From Christensenella sp. UBA7703 (lineage in GTDB: Bacteria > Bacillota > Clostridia > Christensenellales > CAG-138), in NCBI GenBank assembly GCA_002482505.1, contig DLGD01000014.1, positions 79,176 through 143,175 on the forward strand: a stretch of 64,000 nt of DNA, written 5' to 3'. The stretch's first letter is position 1; every line of letters starts with the position of its first letter. Below are positions 39,951 to 48,608 of this stretch, piece by piece. The position numbers and the translations under genes were made by a program. A model generated the notes under the pieces. The model saw only the letters and a list, made by a program, of their open reading frames with translations, was not told where the DNA came from and ran no database searches.

Positions 39951-41969
39951 TTATTCAACGTCTTGCAGCGCGTCGTAGCCTTCCTCACCCGTACGCACCT
40001 TGATGACATTCTCCACATCGTAGACGAAGATCTTGCCGTCTCCAATGTGCCCGGTATAGAGTACGCTCTTGGCGGTCTCGATGACGGTGCACACCGGAAC
40101 CTTCGTGACCACGATCTCGACTTGCACCTTTGGCAGGAGGTTGACTTCGGTCTCAACGCCGCGATAGAATTCCGACTTGCCTTTCTGCATGCCGCAGCCA
40201 AGCACCTGGGTCACCGTCATACCGGTGACGCCGATCTCGTTCATCGCGGTTTTCAGCGCCTCAAAGCGGCTTTGCTTGGTGATGATTTCCACCTTGGTGA
40301 TCTTTACGTCGGAACCAACCACCTTGGCAGGTTTGCTGACAAGCTCGACGGGAACCGCCGCGTCGATGCCGACAGAATGCACGCCGGGCGCGGGTTGCTT
40401 ATGGAACGGCACATAGTTGAACCGCCGGAGTTGCTTGATTTCCGCGTTGTCGGCGGAGTCATAGTCCAGCTCGCTCTGCACCAGTTGATTGTCCGGGTAG
40501 GCCAGAACGCCCATCTCGGGGAGATCGAGACCTTCCAGTTCCGCCTCCGGTGCGATGCGGATGCCCCAGATTTTATCGAGCACTTTGAAGAAGACAAAGG
40601 AGACGCCAAAGCCCCAGATGAAGAGCACCGCAACCGCGATAAGCTGCGCTAAAAACTGCGTTGCGTCGCCATAGAACAGCCCGCGCACGCCACCCGCAAC
40701 GCCGTTGAAACCATCGCCATACTTTCCATCCGCAAACAGACCAAGCGCGAGGACACCCCAAAGTCCGTTGACACAGTGGACGGAAATTGCGCCGACCGGA
40801 TCATCCAGCTTGAGTTTGCTTTCCACAAACGAGACGGAGGCGCATACGAGAAGCCCCGCCACAAGACCGATGAGAAACGAAGAGATTCCGTCTACAAAGG
40901 CGCATGGCGCGGTGATCGCGACAAGACCTGCAAGCGTGCCGTTTGCGGTCATGGAAGGATCGGGCTTGCCAAACTTGACCCACATATAAAACATCGCAAC
41001 CAGACCACCGATTGCGCCTGCAATCATCGTGTTGGTGGCGACGACGGAGAGCCGGAAGTCCGAAGAGTTGAGTGTGCTGCCCGCGTTAAACGAGAACCAG
41101 CAGAAGAAGAGGATGATTGTACCGATGATCGCCATCGGAATGTTGTGACCGGGGAAGGCGCGCGCCGTGCCATCTTTTTTGAATTTGCCGATGCGCGGGC
41201 CGATGACGATTGCACCGGCAAGCGCAATCATACCGCCCATCGAGTGCACAACCGCGCTGCCGGCAAAGTCCACAACGCCGTGGCCGAGGCCAAAGTTTGC
41301 GCCAAGGGTTGCCAGCCAGCCTCCACCCCAGACCCAGTTGCCAAAGAGCGGATAGAGCACCATCGAGATGAAGAAGGAAGTGATGACGACCGCGGAATAT
41401 TTCACGCGCTCTGCCATAGCTCCGGTCGGAATCGTGACCGTGGTATCCATGAACACCATCTGGAAGAAGAAGAGCGCGTAGATGCCCGCGTCATACGTGC
41501 CGTTGAGCATGAAGCCCTTGTAGCCGAAGATACCGCCAAGACCGGGGATTTTCACCATGGAATCCAGCGCGGCACCGCCACTGCCGAGGCCGGCCGCGCC
41601 GCCGCTGCCGCCCATCTGGAGCGCGAAGCCGACCAGAAAATAGCCGATTGCGCCGACAAGGAAGACCATAAAGTTCATAGTGATCGTGTGCGCCGCGTTT
41701 TTGCCGCGGCAGAAGCCCGTTTCCACCATCGCAAAGCCGCATTGGAAGAAGAATACCATGAACGCGCAAATCATCACCCATGTGTAGTTTGCGCCAAAGT
41801 AGGCTTTGTTTGCCGTGGTTGCTACGTCGTTGAGCGTCTCTGTTTCGGTGGTAGCGATATATCCCGCACCGGTCGGGTCGGCTGCCGGGGATTGCATGGG
41901 GAAGAAGAGCAGAAGCACTCCTCCAACAAGGGCGAGAAGGACAACGATGATAAAGATGGACTTTTTCAT
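39951..41969 (-). CDS. Ammonium transporter fused to a C-terminal PII domain
   Basis: The 672-residue protein has a signal-like N terminus, an Amt channel of about 11 helices (residues 50-465, with FFFQCGFAMVETGF and CGFAM blocks), a linker, then a full GlnB/PII domain (about 560-672). The PII part has GCGMQKGKSEFYRG, LLPKVQVEIVV and HIGDGKIFVYDVENVIKVRTGEEG. The T-loop tyrosine modified in E. coli GlnB is replaced by Thr (GVETEV), so uridylylation there is excluded. The fusion would let ATP/ADP/2-oxoglutarate gate ammonium entry in cis. Confidence 0.93.
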   Translation of the reverse strand: MKKSIFIIVVLLALVGGVLLLFFPMQSPAADPTGAGYIATTETETLNDVATTANKAYFGANYTWVMICAFMVFFFQCGFAMVETGFCRGKNAAHTITMNFMVFLVGAIGYFLVGFALQMGGSGGAAGLGSGGAALDSMVKIPGLGGIFGYKGFMLNGTYDAGIYALFFFQMVFMDTTVTIPTGAMAERVKYSAVVITSFFISMVLYPLFGNWVWGGGWLATLGANFGLGHGVVDFAGSAVVHSMGGMIALAGAIVIGPRIGKFKKDGTARAFPGHNIPMAIIGTIILFFCWFSFNAGSTLNSSDFRLSVVATNTMIAGAIGGLVAMFYMWVKFGKPDPSMTANGTLAGLVAITAPCAFVDGISSFLIGLVAGLLVCASVSFVESKLKLDDPVGAISVHCVNGLWGVLALGLFADGKYGDGFNGVAGGVRGLFYGDATQFLAQLIAVAVLFIWGFGVSFVFFKVLDKIWGIRIAPEAELEGLDLPEMGVLAYPDNQLVQSELDYDSADNAEIKQLRRFNYVPFHKQPAPGVHSVGIDAAVPVELVSKPAKVVGSDVKITKVEIITKQSRFEALKTAMNEIGVTGMTVTQVLGCGMQKGKSEFYRGVETEVNLLPKVQVEIVVTKVPVCTVIETAKSVLYTGHIGDGKIFVYDVENVIKVRTGEEGYDALQDVE

Positions 41970-42050
41970 AAAATTACCTCCCGTTATTTTGCAAACTTGA
42001 TTGTTTGAAAGAACCTTGTTTCTGTAAGCGGGATGGATGAAGCGGCCGCA

Positions 42051-42353
42051 TCAGGAACGCGGCTTCTTTGCCTTGCGGAAATTCTCCCAGGAGAACCCGG
42101 CGGATTTCATCACCTCTTGCCGGAGCTTGGAGAGGGACATAAGATACCGAATGCCGAGAAAGAGGATCACCATCCCGAAGACAAAGCCGGGAATCGTGGA
42201 CGACATCACCTGCATCTGCACGTTGCAGATTGCGCTGTAGGCGCAAAAACCAGCGCCGAGCAGCATGATCACAACCGACAATACATAGAGAATAATGATC
42301 ATGGCGGCTTTCCCCTTCGCCGTGGGTGGATTGGCTGTCACTGTATGCACCAT
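42051..42353 (-). CDS. Small two-helix membrane protein co-transcribed with amt
   Basis: The 100-residue product has two membrane helices (about 17-42 and 55-72) and a basic tail (WENFRKAKKPRS). It is the first gene after the amt promoter and leader, 81 bases before amt::PII. I do not recognise the family. A role in assembly or regulation of the transporter is inferred only from position. AGGAGG lies 10 bases before the ATG. Confidence 0.65.
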   Translation of the reverse strand: MVHTVTANPPTAKGKAAMIIILYVLSVVIMLLGAGFCAYSAICNVQMQVMSSTIPGFVFGMVILFLGIRYLMSLSKLRQEVMKSAGFSWENFRKAKKPRS

Positions 42354-42516
42354 TTTTATTCAACCTCCTACCGACCTTTTCTCAAACGAGGATTCCGGGA
42401 TCAATCGATATTACTTTCTCCCAAACAGCCGAAAACGCCTTTGTTTGGCATCATTTGGATCAAGCAAAAGCAAAGGCGCTCCGGGGAAGCCCCAAAGCGC
42501 CTTTGCTGATGGAAAA
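42354..42516 (-). promoter_or_regulatory. amt operon leader with two exclusive folds
   Basis: In transcript order, arm A (42506-42496) pairs with A' (42480-42470) to form a terminator-like hairpin followed by TTTTGCTT. A second copy of arm A, CAAAGGCG at 42444-42435, can pair with A' instead. This gives a switch between termination and read-through. No known riboswitch core was recognised. Confidence 0.5.
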
Positions 42517-42545
42517 GTTATATATGATATACAAAAACTTGTCAA
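42517..42545 (-). promoter_or_regulatory. amt operon promoter
   Basis: On the minus strand TTGACA (42545-42540), 17 bases, TATAAC (42522-42517). Confidence 0.75.
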
Positions 42546-42666
42546 GGGAATCTTTTATATGGAGTTATGCTAAAAGAAGTTTTGTGATCAACAACGAAGA
42601 AGCGTAGCTCCTAATTGCTGAAAAAAGCCAATCAACTCCATTTTTTTGCTTCAATGAACCAAAGCA

Positions 42667-43257
42667 TTACAGCCGCGGGATTTGCCCCGGCTCGGCCTTC
42701 TTTTGCTTTGGATTGATGCGGATATTGCCGATAGCGATCAGAACATAGCCGATGATGAGGGACAAGATGATTCCTTTCAGCACGTCCGGCTCGGCAAGGT
42801 AAAGAGGAACGCTGCGGATTGCTTCTCCAACCGTCACTCCGTAGGATTCGTGGAAGTTGCGATAGATGGAGACCGCGAGCCCGAGATATTCGCTCGCAAT
42901 CGGCATCATGAGCGCAACGATGGTGGAGAGAATTTCACCGCGCCGGTCGATGCCACCCGCGAGTTTTGTGTAGCCAAAGATGGCCCCGCGAATCATCAGC
43001 CAGCCGCAGATGCCCGCGATAAAACCCACTTGACCCAGTATGACCCAGGCGAGAACGCCGGGGATACTGCCGAGCAGCGCGCCGATAAGACCGGGGAGCA
43101 CAGGGTAGGAACTCTTCTCTGCAGAAAGCTGCCCCAAGATCATCTCCGTCGAGAAGGGTGTGGCGGTTGAAGCGGGCTGTTCGTCCGGTGAAAGCTGTGC
43201 CGAGGTATCTAAGGATGGTTCAGACGGGGAAGAAAGAAGGGTTTCCGGTTCGTTCAT
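42667..43257 (-). CDS. Membrane protein of unknown function
   Basis: The 196-residue protein has a Ser/Pro/Glu-rich N-terminal 50 residues and about four membrane helices (LPGLIGALLGSIPGVLAW onward). I do not recognise the family; similar small multi-pass proteins are common in clostridia. The start at 43257 has AAAGGA 11 bases upstream; the frame from 43371 is longer but lacks a site. It is convergent with nothing and appears monocistronic. Confidence 0.6.
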   Translation of the reverse strand: MNEPETLLSSPSEPSLDTSAQLSPDEQPASTATPFSTEMILGQLSAEKSSYPVLPGLIGALLGSIPGVLAWVILGQVGFIAGICGWLMIRGAIFGYTKLAGGIDRRGEILSTIVALMMPIASEYLGLAVSIYRNFHESYGVTVGEAIRSVPLYLAEPDVLKGIILSLIIGYVLIAIGNIRINPKQKKAEPGQIPRL

Positions 43258-43453
43258 TGCTTTGTATTCCTTTCGATGCACTGGGAAATCCGCGGATCCT
43301 TTACGCGTTCGTATAGTAGATACGGCTATCATAACCAAAAAACGCGATAGATTCAAGCGATTTTTGTGCAAGCGTGTCGCGGGGCAAAAACAGAAAACCC
43401 GAGTGGAGATTGTAACTTTGTCGCAAAATTCTGTTGATGCGTGACGCTGTCGC

Positions 43454-43481
43454 TTGACAATTCAGACAATTGTGCTACGTT
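43454..43481 (+). promoter_or_regulatory. eno promoter
   Basis: TTGACA (43454-43459), 16 bases, TACGTT (43476-43481) preceded by TG, an extended -10 arrangement. Confidence 0.5.
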
Positions 43482-43556
43482 GTATTTATTAAGATCGAAT
43501 ACCCCAATGCGGGGCAAAGACAGGACAACATCGTCAGAAAGTTGAGGTTTGAATAG

Positions 43557-44879
43557 ATGAGCCAGCAGACAATTTCCAAGATTGTAGCAAGAGAGATTCT
43601 CGATTCGCGCGGCAACCCCACGGTTGAAGCAGAGGTGACCACCAGCGGCGGCGTGGTCGGTTGGGCTGCCGTTCCCTCCGGCGCGTCCACGGGCGCGTAT
43701 GAGGCGCTGGAACTGCGAGACGGCGACAAGAGCCGCTATCAGGGCAAGGGTGTGCAAAAAGCGGTCAAGAACGTGCATACGATGCTTGCGCCCAAGCTTG
43801 TCGGCATGGACGTGACGGGTCAGCGAGAGATCGACTACAAGATGCTCGCCATCGACGGCACGGCGGACAAGAGCAAGGTTGGTGCAAACGGCATTCTTGC
43901 GGTTTCGCTCGCGGTCGCAAACGCCGCGGCAAAGACGCTCGATCTGCCGCTGTATCGCTACATCGGCGGGGTGAACGCGCATGTTCTGCCTGTGCCGATG
44001 ATGAACGTGATCAACGGCGGAAAGCACGCGGACAACAACATCTCCAGTCAGGAATTCATGATTATGCCTGTCGGTGCGCCTTCGTTTGCCGAAGGTTTGC
44101 GCTGGGGTGCGGAAGTGTTCCACACGCTCAAGGGAATTCTGCACAAGAAAAACCTGAGCACCTCCGTCGGCGACGAGGGCGGCTTTGCACCGAACCTTTC
44201 CGGCGAAGAGGAAGCGCTCGAAACCCTGTTGGAAGCCATATCAAAGGCAGGATTTGTGCCCGGCAAGGACTTTATGCTCGCCATGGACGCCGCCAGCACC
44301 GAGATGTTTGACGAGGCGAAGAAGGCAGGCAAAGAGGGAAGCTATCTATTCTGGAAGACCGGCGCGCTCAAGACGCGGGATCAGATGATTCGCTATTGGG
44401 CAGATCTCTCCGCGAAGTATCCCATCATTTCGATTGAAGACGGGTTGGCCGAGGAGGACTGGGACGGTTGGAAGCAGCTTCGGAAGGAACTGGGCGACAA
44501 GATTCAACTCGTGGGCGACGACCTGCTCGTGACCAACACCAAGCGCCTTGCGCGGAGCATTGAGGAGGAGAGCGTTAACTCAATTCTCATCAAGGTCAAC
44601 CAGATCGGCTCTCTCACTGAGACGCTGGAAGCCATCGAGATGGCGCAACGCGCGGGCTTCACCGCCGTGACCTCGCACCGCTCCGGCGAGACGGAGGACA
44701 CGACGATTGCAGATATCGCGGTTGCGACCAACTCCGGGCAGATCAAGACCGGCGCGCCTTCGCGGACGGATCGCGTTGCGAAATACAACCGCCTGCTTCG
44801 CATCGAAGATCAGCTTGGTTCTGCCGCCGTCTATGCGGGCAAGAATGCCTTTGGCAAGATCGGCAAGCGAATCGGATAA
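43557..44879 (+). CDS. eno: Enolase
   Basis: Enolase (440 residues) interconverts 2-phosphoglycerate and phosphoenolpyruvate. AREILDSRGNPTVE, PSGASTGAYEALELRDGD, SVGDEGGFAPNL, LIKVNQIGSLTETLEAI and TSHRSGETEDTTIADIA are canonical, with metal ligands in the middle section. It is a single gene with its own promoter and a strong terminator. Confidence 0.98.
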   Translation: MSQQTISKIVAREILDSRGNPTVEAEVTTSGGVVGWAAVPSGASTGAYEALELRDGDKSRYQGKGVQKAVKNVHTMLAPKLVGMDVTGQREIDYKMLAIDGTADKSKVGANGILAVSLAVANAAAKTLDLPLYRYIGGVNAHVLPVPMMNVINGGKHADNNISSQEFMIMPVGAPSFAEGLRWGAEVFHTLKGILHKKNLSTSVGDEGGFAPNLSGEEEALETLLEAISKAGFVPGKDFMLAMDAASTEMFDEAKKAGKEGSYLFWKTGALKTRDQMIRYWADLSAKYPIISIEDGLAEEDWDGWKQLRKELGDKIQLVGDDLLVTNTKRLARSIEEESVNSILIKVNQIGSLTETLEAIEMAQRAGFTAVTSHRSGETEDTTIADIAVATNSGQIKTGAPSRTDRVAKYNRLLRIEDQLGSAAVYAGKNAFGKIGKRIG

Positions 44880-44894
44880 TATTCATACGAATGC

Positions 44895-44930
44895 AAAGCC
44901 CCGAAACCACTCGGTTTCGGGGCTTTTTTA
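44895..44930 (+). terminator. eno terminator
   Basis: AAAGCCCCGAAACC and GGTTTCGGGGCTTT form a 14-bp stem around ACTC, with a T run at its end. Confidence 0.93.
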
Positions 44931-44942
44931 CGCATCAAACGT

Positions 44943-45593
44943 TCAATCTGCGGCAAGGCCGAGTATCGAAAGCACGTCTAGCGGAGTCGGCGGATAGTAG
45001 TCCGCCGGGATGGTGACATCCGTCGTGCCCCAAACAGCCAGCGCACCCTTTGCGCCCGCCGCGGCGGCGCACTGCATATCATACGGCGCATCGCCGAGAA
45101 AAAGAATCTCAGCAGGCTGAATGCCAAAGTGGTCTGCCGCATAGAGAAGCGGGTCAGCGGCGGGTTTTGGGTTTGCGACATCGTCCGCACAGACGGCGAG
45201 GTCAAAGTAGTGCGCCAAGCCGTATTTATGGAAATGATCTTCAAACAGATCGCGTCCTTGCGATGTTGCAACACCAAGCGGCAATCCCGCGTTTTGAATC
45301 GCGGAAAGCAGCGTGTGTATTCCCTCAAACGGTTTGTTTTCGCCCGCCAGAGGCGCGTAATACTTGCTCCAAGTGCGGAGTGTCAGCTCCCAATCCGGAA
45401 GGGTAAACAAATCGTTAAGCGCAGAGCTGGGCAACCCCAGCATCTTGCGCAGATACTCCGGCGGGTGGCGTCCGCCGCCTGTGTCCGCAACGGCGCGCTC
45501 CAGCGTGAGGATCAGGTTCGGCGCGGAGTCGATCAAACACGCGTCAATATCAAACATGACTGCTTTGCAGTTTTTCATCGGCATCGTTTTCAT
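44943..45593 (-). CDS. HAD-superfamily hydrolase
   Basis: The 216-residue protein resembles phosphoglycolate phosphatase/beta-PGM-type HAD enzymes. Motif I reads FDIDACLIDS, keeping both aspartates but with Ala-Cys where Gly-Thr is usual; motif II is GVATSQG, motif III lysine is in NPKPAADPL, motif IV is FLGDAPYDMQCA. It is probably active as a small phosphatase; substrate unknown. The start may be 45593 or the ATG at 45578. Confidence 0.82.
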   Translation of the reverse strand: MKTMPMKNCKAVMFDIDACLIDSAPNLILTLERAVADTGGGRHPPEYLRKMLGLPSSALNDLFTLPDWELTLRTWSKYYAPLAGENKPFEGIHTLLSAIQNAGLPLGVATSQGRDLFEDHFHKYGLAHYFDLAVCADDVANPKPAADPLLYAADHFGIQPAEILFLGDAPYDMQCAAAAGAKGALAVWGTTDVTIPADYYPPTPLDVLSILGLAAD

Positions 45594-45652
45594 ACGATGG
45601 GAACTGTATCAGCTTTTTGGATGCAGGTCAACCCGAATAGTCGGGTTCTGGC

Positions 45653-45690
45653 AAAAAAACAAGGGGCTGCCATTTCCAGACAGCCCCAAG
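45653..45690 (-). terminator. Terminator of the mgl-like operon
   Basis: On the minus strand GGGGCTGTCTGGAAATGGCAGCCCC forms a stem followed by TTG and seven T residues. Confidence 0.9.
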
Positions 45691-45708
45691 GAGTGAATAC
45701 TCTGGTTT

Positions 45709-45906
45709 TTAGAAAGCGCCGCGGCCTTTGAGTGTGCCGATGACGAGCGCCGCGATCAGAAGGATGAACAGCACCGCGATGATGATATTGAGCGACTTGA
45801 CGGTCAACGGGACGCGCGCAAGCAGCTTTTCATACCAACCCTCTTTGGCCTGCGTGATTGGGTCGGGACGCTTTCCGTCCCATTGATTGCCGTTCTGCTG
45901 CTCCAT
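45709..45906 (-). CDS. Small single-helix membrane protein
   Basis: The 65-residue protein has a hydrophilic N terminus and one membrane helix (NIIIAVLFILLIAALVIG). It follows the permease gene by 5 bases and is the last gene before the terminator, so it belongs to the sugar transporter operon. I do not recognise it; a role as small transporter subunit is inferred. Confidence 0.6.
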   Translation of the reverse strand: MEQQNGNQWDGKRPDPITQAKEGWYEKLLARVPLTVKSLNIIIAVLFILLIAALVIGTLKGRGAF

Positions 45907-45911
45907 ACGGG

Positions 45912-46904
45912 TTACCGCTTGGCGACATACTTGCGGATGTCGAGCGCGACGGCGATGATGATGACGATACCTTGCACGATGTAGGTGTATGAGGTTTCAA
46001 CACCCATGAACTGCATCGCGATCTTCAAGAGTTCAAACACCAGAACGCCGATGAGGATGCCGCTGATGCGGCCGACGCCGCCGTTGGTGGAAACACCGCC
46101 GATGGTGCAGCCCGCGATGGCCTCCAGTTCATAGCCCATGCCCATGTTGACCGACGCGCCGCCGGATTTTGCGCCGAGCAGGAACCCCGCAACGCCATAC
46201 ATCAAGCCCGCTGTCATATAGATCACAAGCTTGGTTTTGACCGTGTTGATGCCCGAGACTTCCGCAGAGTTTTCGTTTCCGCCGATGGCATACATGTATT
46301 TGCCGTGCGGTGTCTTGTTGTAGACAAACCACATGATGACACCGACGACCAGCGCGATCAGCCCGAGGTAGGGAAGAAGCTGAATGCCGAAGATGGAGCC
46401 GTTGGAGATGCTGGTGTAGTCTTTGCGAAGGCCGCCGATGGGCTGCGCACCGGTGAAGACGAGGCACGCGCCGTAGACGATGGTCTGCATGCCGAGCGTT
46501 GCGATGAACGGCGGCACATTGAGCAGCGAGATGACAAGACCGTTGAGGAGGCCGATCAGAACGGAGACGATGATCACGCCCAGAAGGACCACAAGCATCG
46601 GTAGCTCGCCAATATTGGGATAGACCTTTGCGGAATAATCCGAAGCCTGCATGAATGTTGCCGCGATGCAGGCGGCGAGGCCCACCGTGCGGCCCGCGGA
46701 AAGGTCGGTACCCTTCGTGATCAAGCAACCGGAGACGCCGACCGCGATGATGAAGCGAACAGCGGTGTTGCTGATCAGGTTTTTAAAATTGTACATCGAA
46801 AAGAACGTGGGGCGCAGGATGCCGACCACGATCGCGGCTCCGATCATGAAGATGATCATCGCATTGTTGAGCAGGAAATTACCAACAGACTTTTTTTCTT
46901 TCAT
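45912..46904 (-). CDS. Sugar ABC transporter permease (MglC/RbsC-like)
   Basis: The 330-residue permease has about 10 helices and belongs to the RbsC/MglC group. SAGRTVGLAACIAATFM near residue 71 and GGVSTNGGVGRISGILIGV near residue 272 are typical. With the ATPase and lipoprotein it should import a hexose or pentose, probably galactose/glucose. The start at 46904 follows GGAGGG; a TTG at 46919 would place that site inside the gene. Confidence 0.9.
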   Translation of the reverse strand: MKEKKSVGNFLLNNAMIIFMIGAAIVVGILRPTFFSMYNFKNLISNTAVRFIIAVGVSGCLITKGTDLSAGRTVGLAACIAATFMQASDYSAKVYPNIGELPMLVVLLGVIIVSVLIGLLNGLVISLLNVPPFIATLGMQTIVYGACLVFTGAQPIGGLRKDYTSISNGSIFGIQLLPYLGLIALVVGVIMWFVYNKTPHGKYMYAIGGNENSAEVSGINTVKTKLVIYMTAGLMYGVAGFLLGAKSGGASVNMGMGYELEAIAGCTIGGVSTNGGVGRISGILIGVLVFELLKIAMQFMGVETSYTYIVQGIVIIIAVALDIRKYVAKR

Positions 46905-46993
46905 GTAACCCTCCGTCAATCAGCAGGCAAGGCACGCGGCCAGCTCTGAAATACTTGCAATAAATAACATATTGAAATGATGGATGTAACCCG

Positions 46994-48508
46994 TCAGGAG
47001 GCAAAGCGCGTGGCCAGCTCCATGATGGTCTCCTGATTCATGTCCTTGCCGTCGACAACGCCGGTCACCCGGCCGTCGCACATGACCATGATGCGATCCG
47101 CCATGCCGATGAGCTCCGGCATCTCTGAACTGATCATGATGATGCTCTTGCCCTGCTTGGCAAGCTCGGCGATGATGCAGTAGATTTCATACTTTGCGCC
47201 GACGTCAATGCCGCGCGTCGGTTCGTCCATAATCAGCACATCCGGATCGTTTGCCAGCCAGCGGCTGATGATGACCTTTTGCTGGTTTCCGCCGGAGAGG
47301 GACTGAATCTGCGTCTTGATGGACGGCGTCTTGATGCTGAGTTTTTTGACGTTGTCCTTGACCAACTGGGCAATCTTTTTGTCGTTGAGCATGGTGCGCA
47401 TGATCAAATACTGCGAAAGAGAGGCGACAGAGACGTTGTCCGAAACGCTTAGAACACCAAAGATTCCGCTGCCGCGCCGGTCTTCTGTCAGGAGCGCGAT
47501 TCCGTTTTCAATCGCATTTTTCGGTCGCGTGATTCTGAGATGCTTGCCAAGATAGGTGATGGTTCCGCGTTCACTTGCGCGAAGGCCGAAAATACCCTCC
47601 ATCAGCTCGGTCCGCTGCGCACCGACGAGGCCGGAAACGCCAAGGATCTCTCCTTTTTTCAGCTCGAAATTCACATCGCGGAACGACTTTGGATGGATGG
47701 AGGTGAAGTCCTCCACCTTGAGAATGACATCTCCGGGCACATTTTCGCGCTTTGGATAGAGGTTTGTGAGTTCTCTGCCGACCATCTTCGTGATGATGAG
47801 GTCGGTTGTGAGTTCGCGGCTGGGCCACGTACCGATGTATTTGCCATCCCGCATGATGGTGACTTCGTCCGAAATTCGGAGAATTTCGTCCATCTTGTGG
47901 GAGATATAGATGATCGAGCAGCCGTTCTTTTTGAGTCGCTCAATGATGGAAAACAGCGTTTCCACCTCATTTTGCGTCAGCGAAGAGGTCGGCTCGTCCA
48001 TGATGACGATCTTTGCGTTGGCGGAGACGGCTTTTGCGATCTCGACCAGCTGCATCTGGGAGACCGAGAGAGAGCCGAGCTTCGCCTTCGGGTCAAAGTT
48101 CAGGCCGAGGCCCTTGAGCAGGGTTCCGGTCTGTTCAAACATCTTTTTATGATCCACGGTCTTGATCAGACCGAGAAATTTCTTCTCCGGATAGCGCCCG
48201 CAATAGATATTCTCCGCGATTGGGCGCTCGGGAATCGGTTGGAGTTCCTGATGCACCATCGCGATGCCTTTTTGCAGCGCGTCGAATGGGTTTTCGATTT
48301 TGACGGATTCGCCGTTATAGACGATCTCGCCTTCGTCCATCTTATACACGCCGAAGAGGCATTTCATCAGCGTGGACTTGCCCGCGCCGTTTTCACCCAT
48401 CAGTGCGTGGACGGTACCGGGTCTTAGGTGTAGCTGTGCGTTGTCAAGCGCTTTTACGCCCGGAAAGGACTTGCACACACCTTTCATCTCAAGCACGTAT
48501 TCCTGCAT
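46994..48508 (-). CDS. Sugar ABC transporter ATPase (MglA-like, two nucleotide-binding domains)
   Basis: The 504-residue protein has two ABC domains. The first has Walker A GENGAGKST near residue 40 and Walker B IVIMDEPTSSL. The second has a degenerate Walker A (GLVGAQRTELMEG), LSGGNQQKVIISRWL and LIMDEPTRGIDVGAKYE, as usual in MglA/RbsA. It energises the permease at 45912. The ATG at 48508 follows AAGGGGAA by 12 bases; an ORF from 48649 overlaps the lipoprotein gene. Confidence 0.93.
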   Translation of the reverse strand: MQEYVLEMKGVCKSFPGVKALDNAQLHLRPGTVHALMGENGAGKSTLMKCLFGVYKMDEGEIVYNGESVKIENPFDALQKGIAMVHQELQPIPERPIAENIYCGRYPEKKFLGLIKTVDHKKMFEQTGTLLKGLGLNFDPKAKLGSLSVSQMQLVEIAKAVSANAKIVIMDEPTSSLTQNEVETLFSIIERLKKNGCSIIYISHKMDEILRISDEVTIMRDGKYIGTWPSRELTTDLIITKMVGRELTNLYPKRENVPGDVILKVEDFTSIHPKSFRDVNFELKKGEILGVSGLVGAQRTELMEGIFGLRASERGTITYLGKHLRITRPKNAIENGIALLTEDRRGSGIFGVLSVSDNVSVASLSQYLIMRTMLNDKKIAQLVKDNVKKLSIKTPSIKTQIQSLSGGNQQKVIISRWLANDPDVLIMDEPTRGIDVGAKYEIYCIIAELAKQGKSIIMISSEMPELIGMADRIMVMCDGRVTGVVDGKDMNQETIMELATRFAS

Positions 48509-48608
48509 TTGTTTGTATTCCCCTTGTTCGCGTTGATCCGTTGATATGAGGAATTGCGTGCGGCATGAATCCGCACGCAATTCCCATTGTTTCGTGTGTA
48601 AAAAACGC

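Noticed and set aside
44990..45012. Copy of the left-edge palindrome inside the HAD gene
   Set aside because: GGCGGATAGTAGTCCGCC resembles it but lies in a conserved coding frame (DYYPPTPL), so coincidence is more likely.
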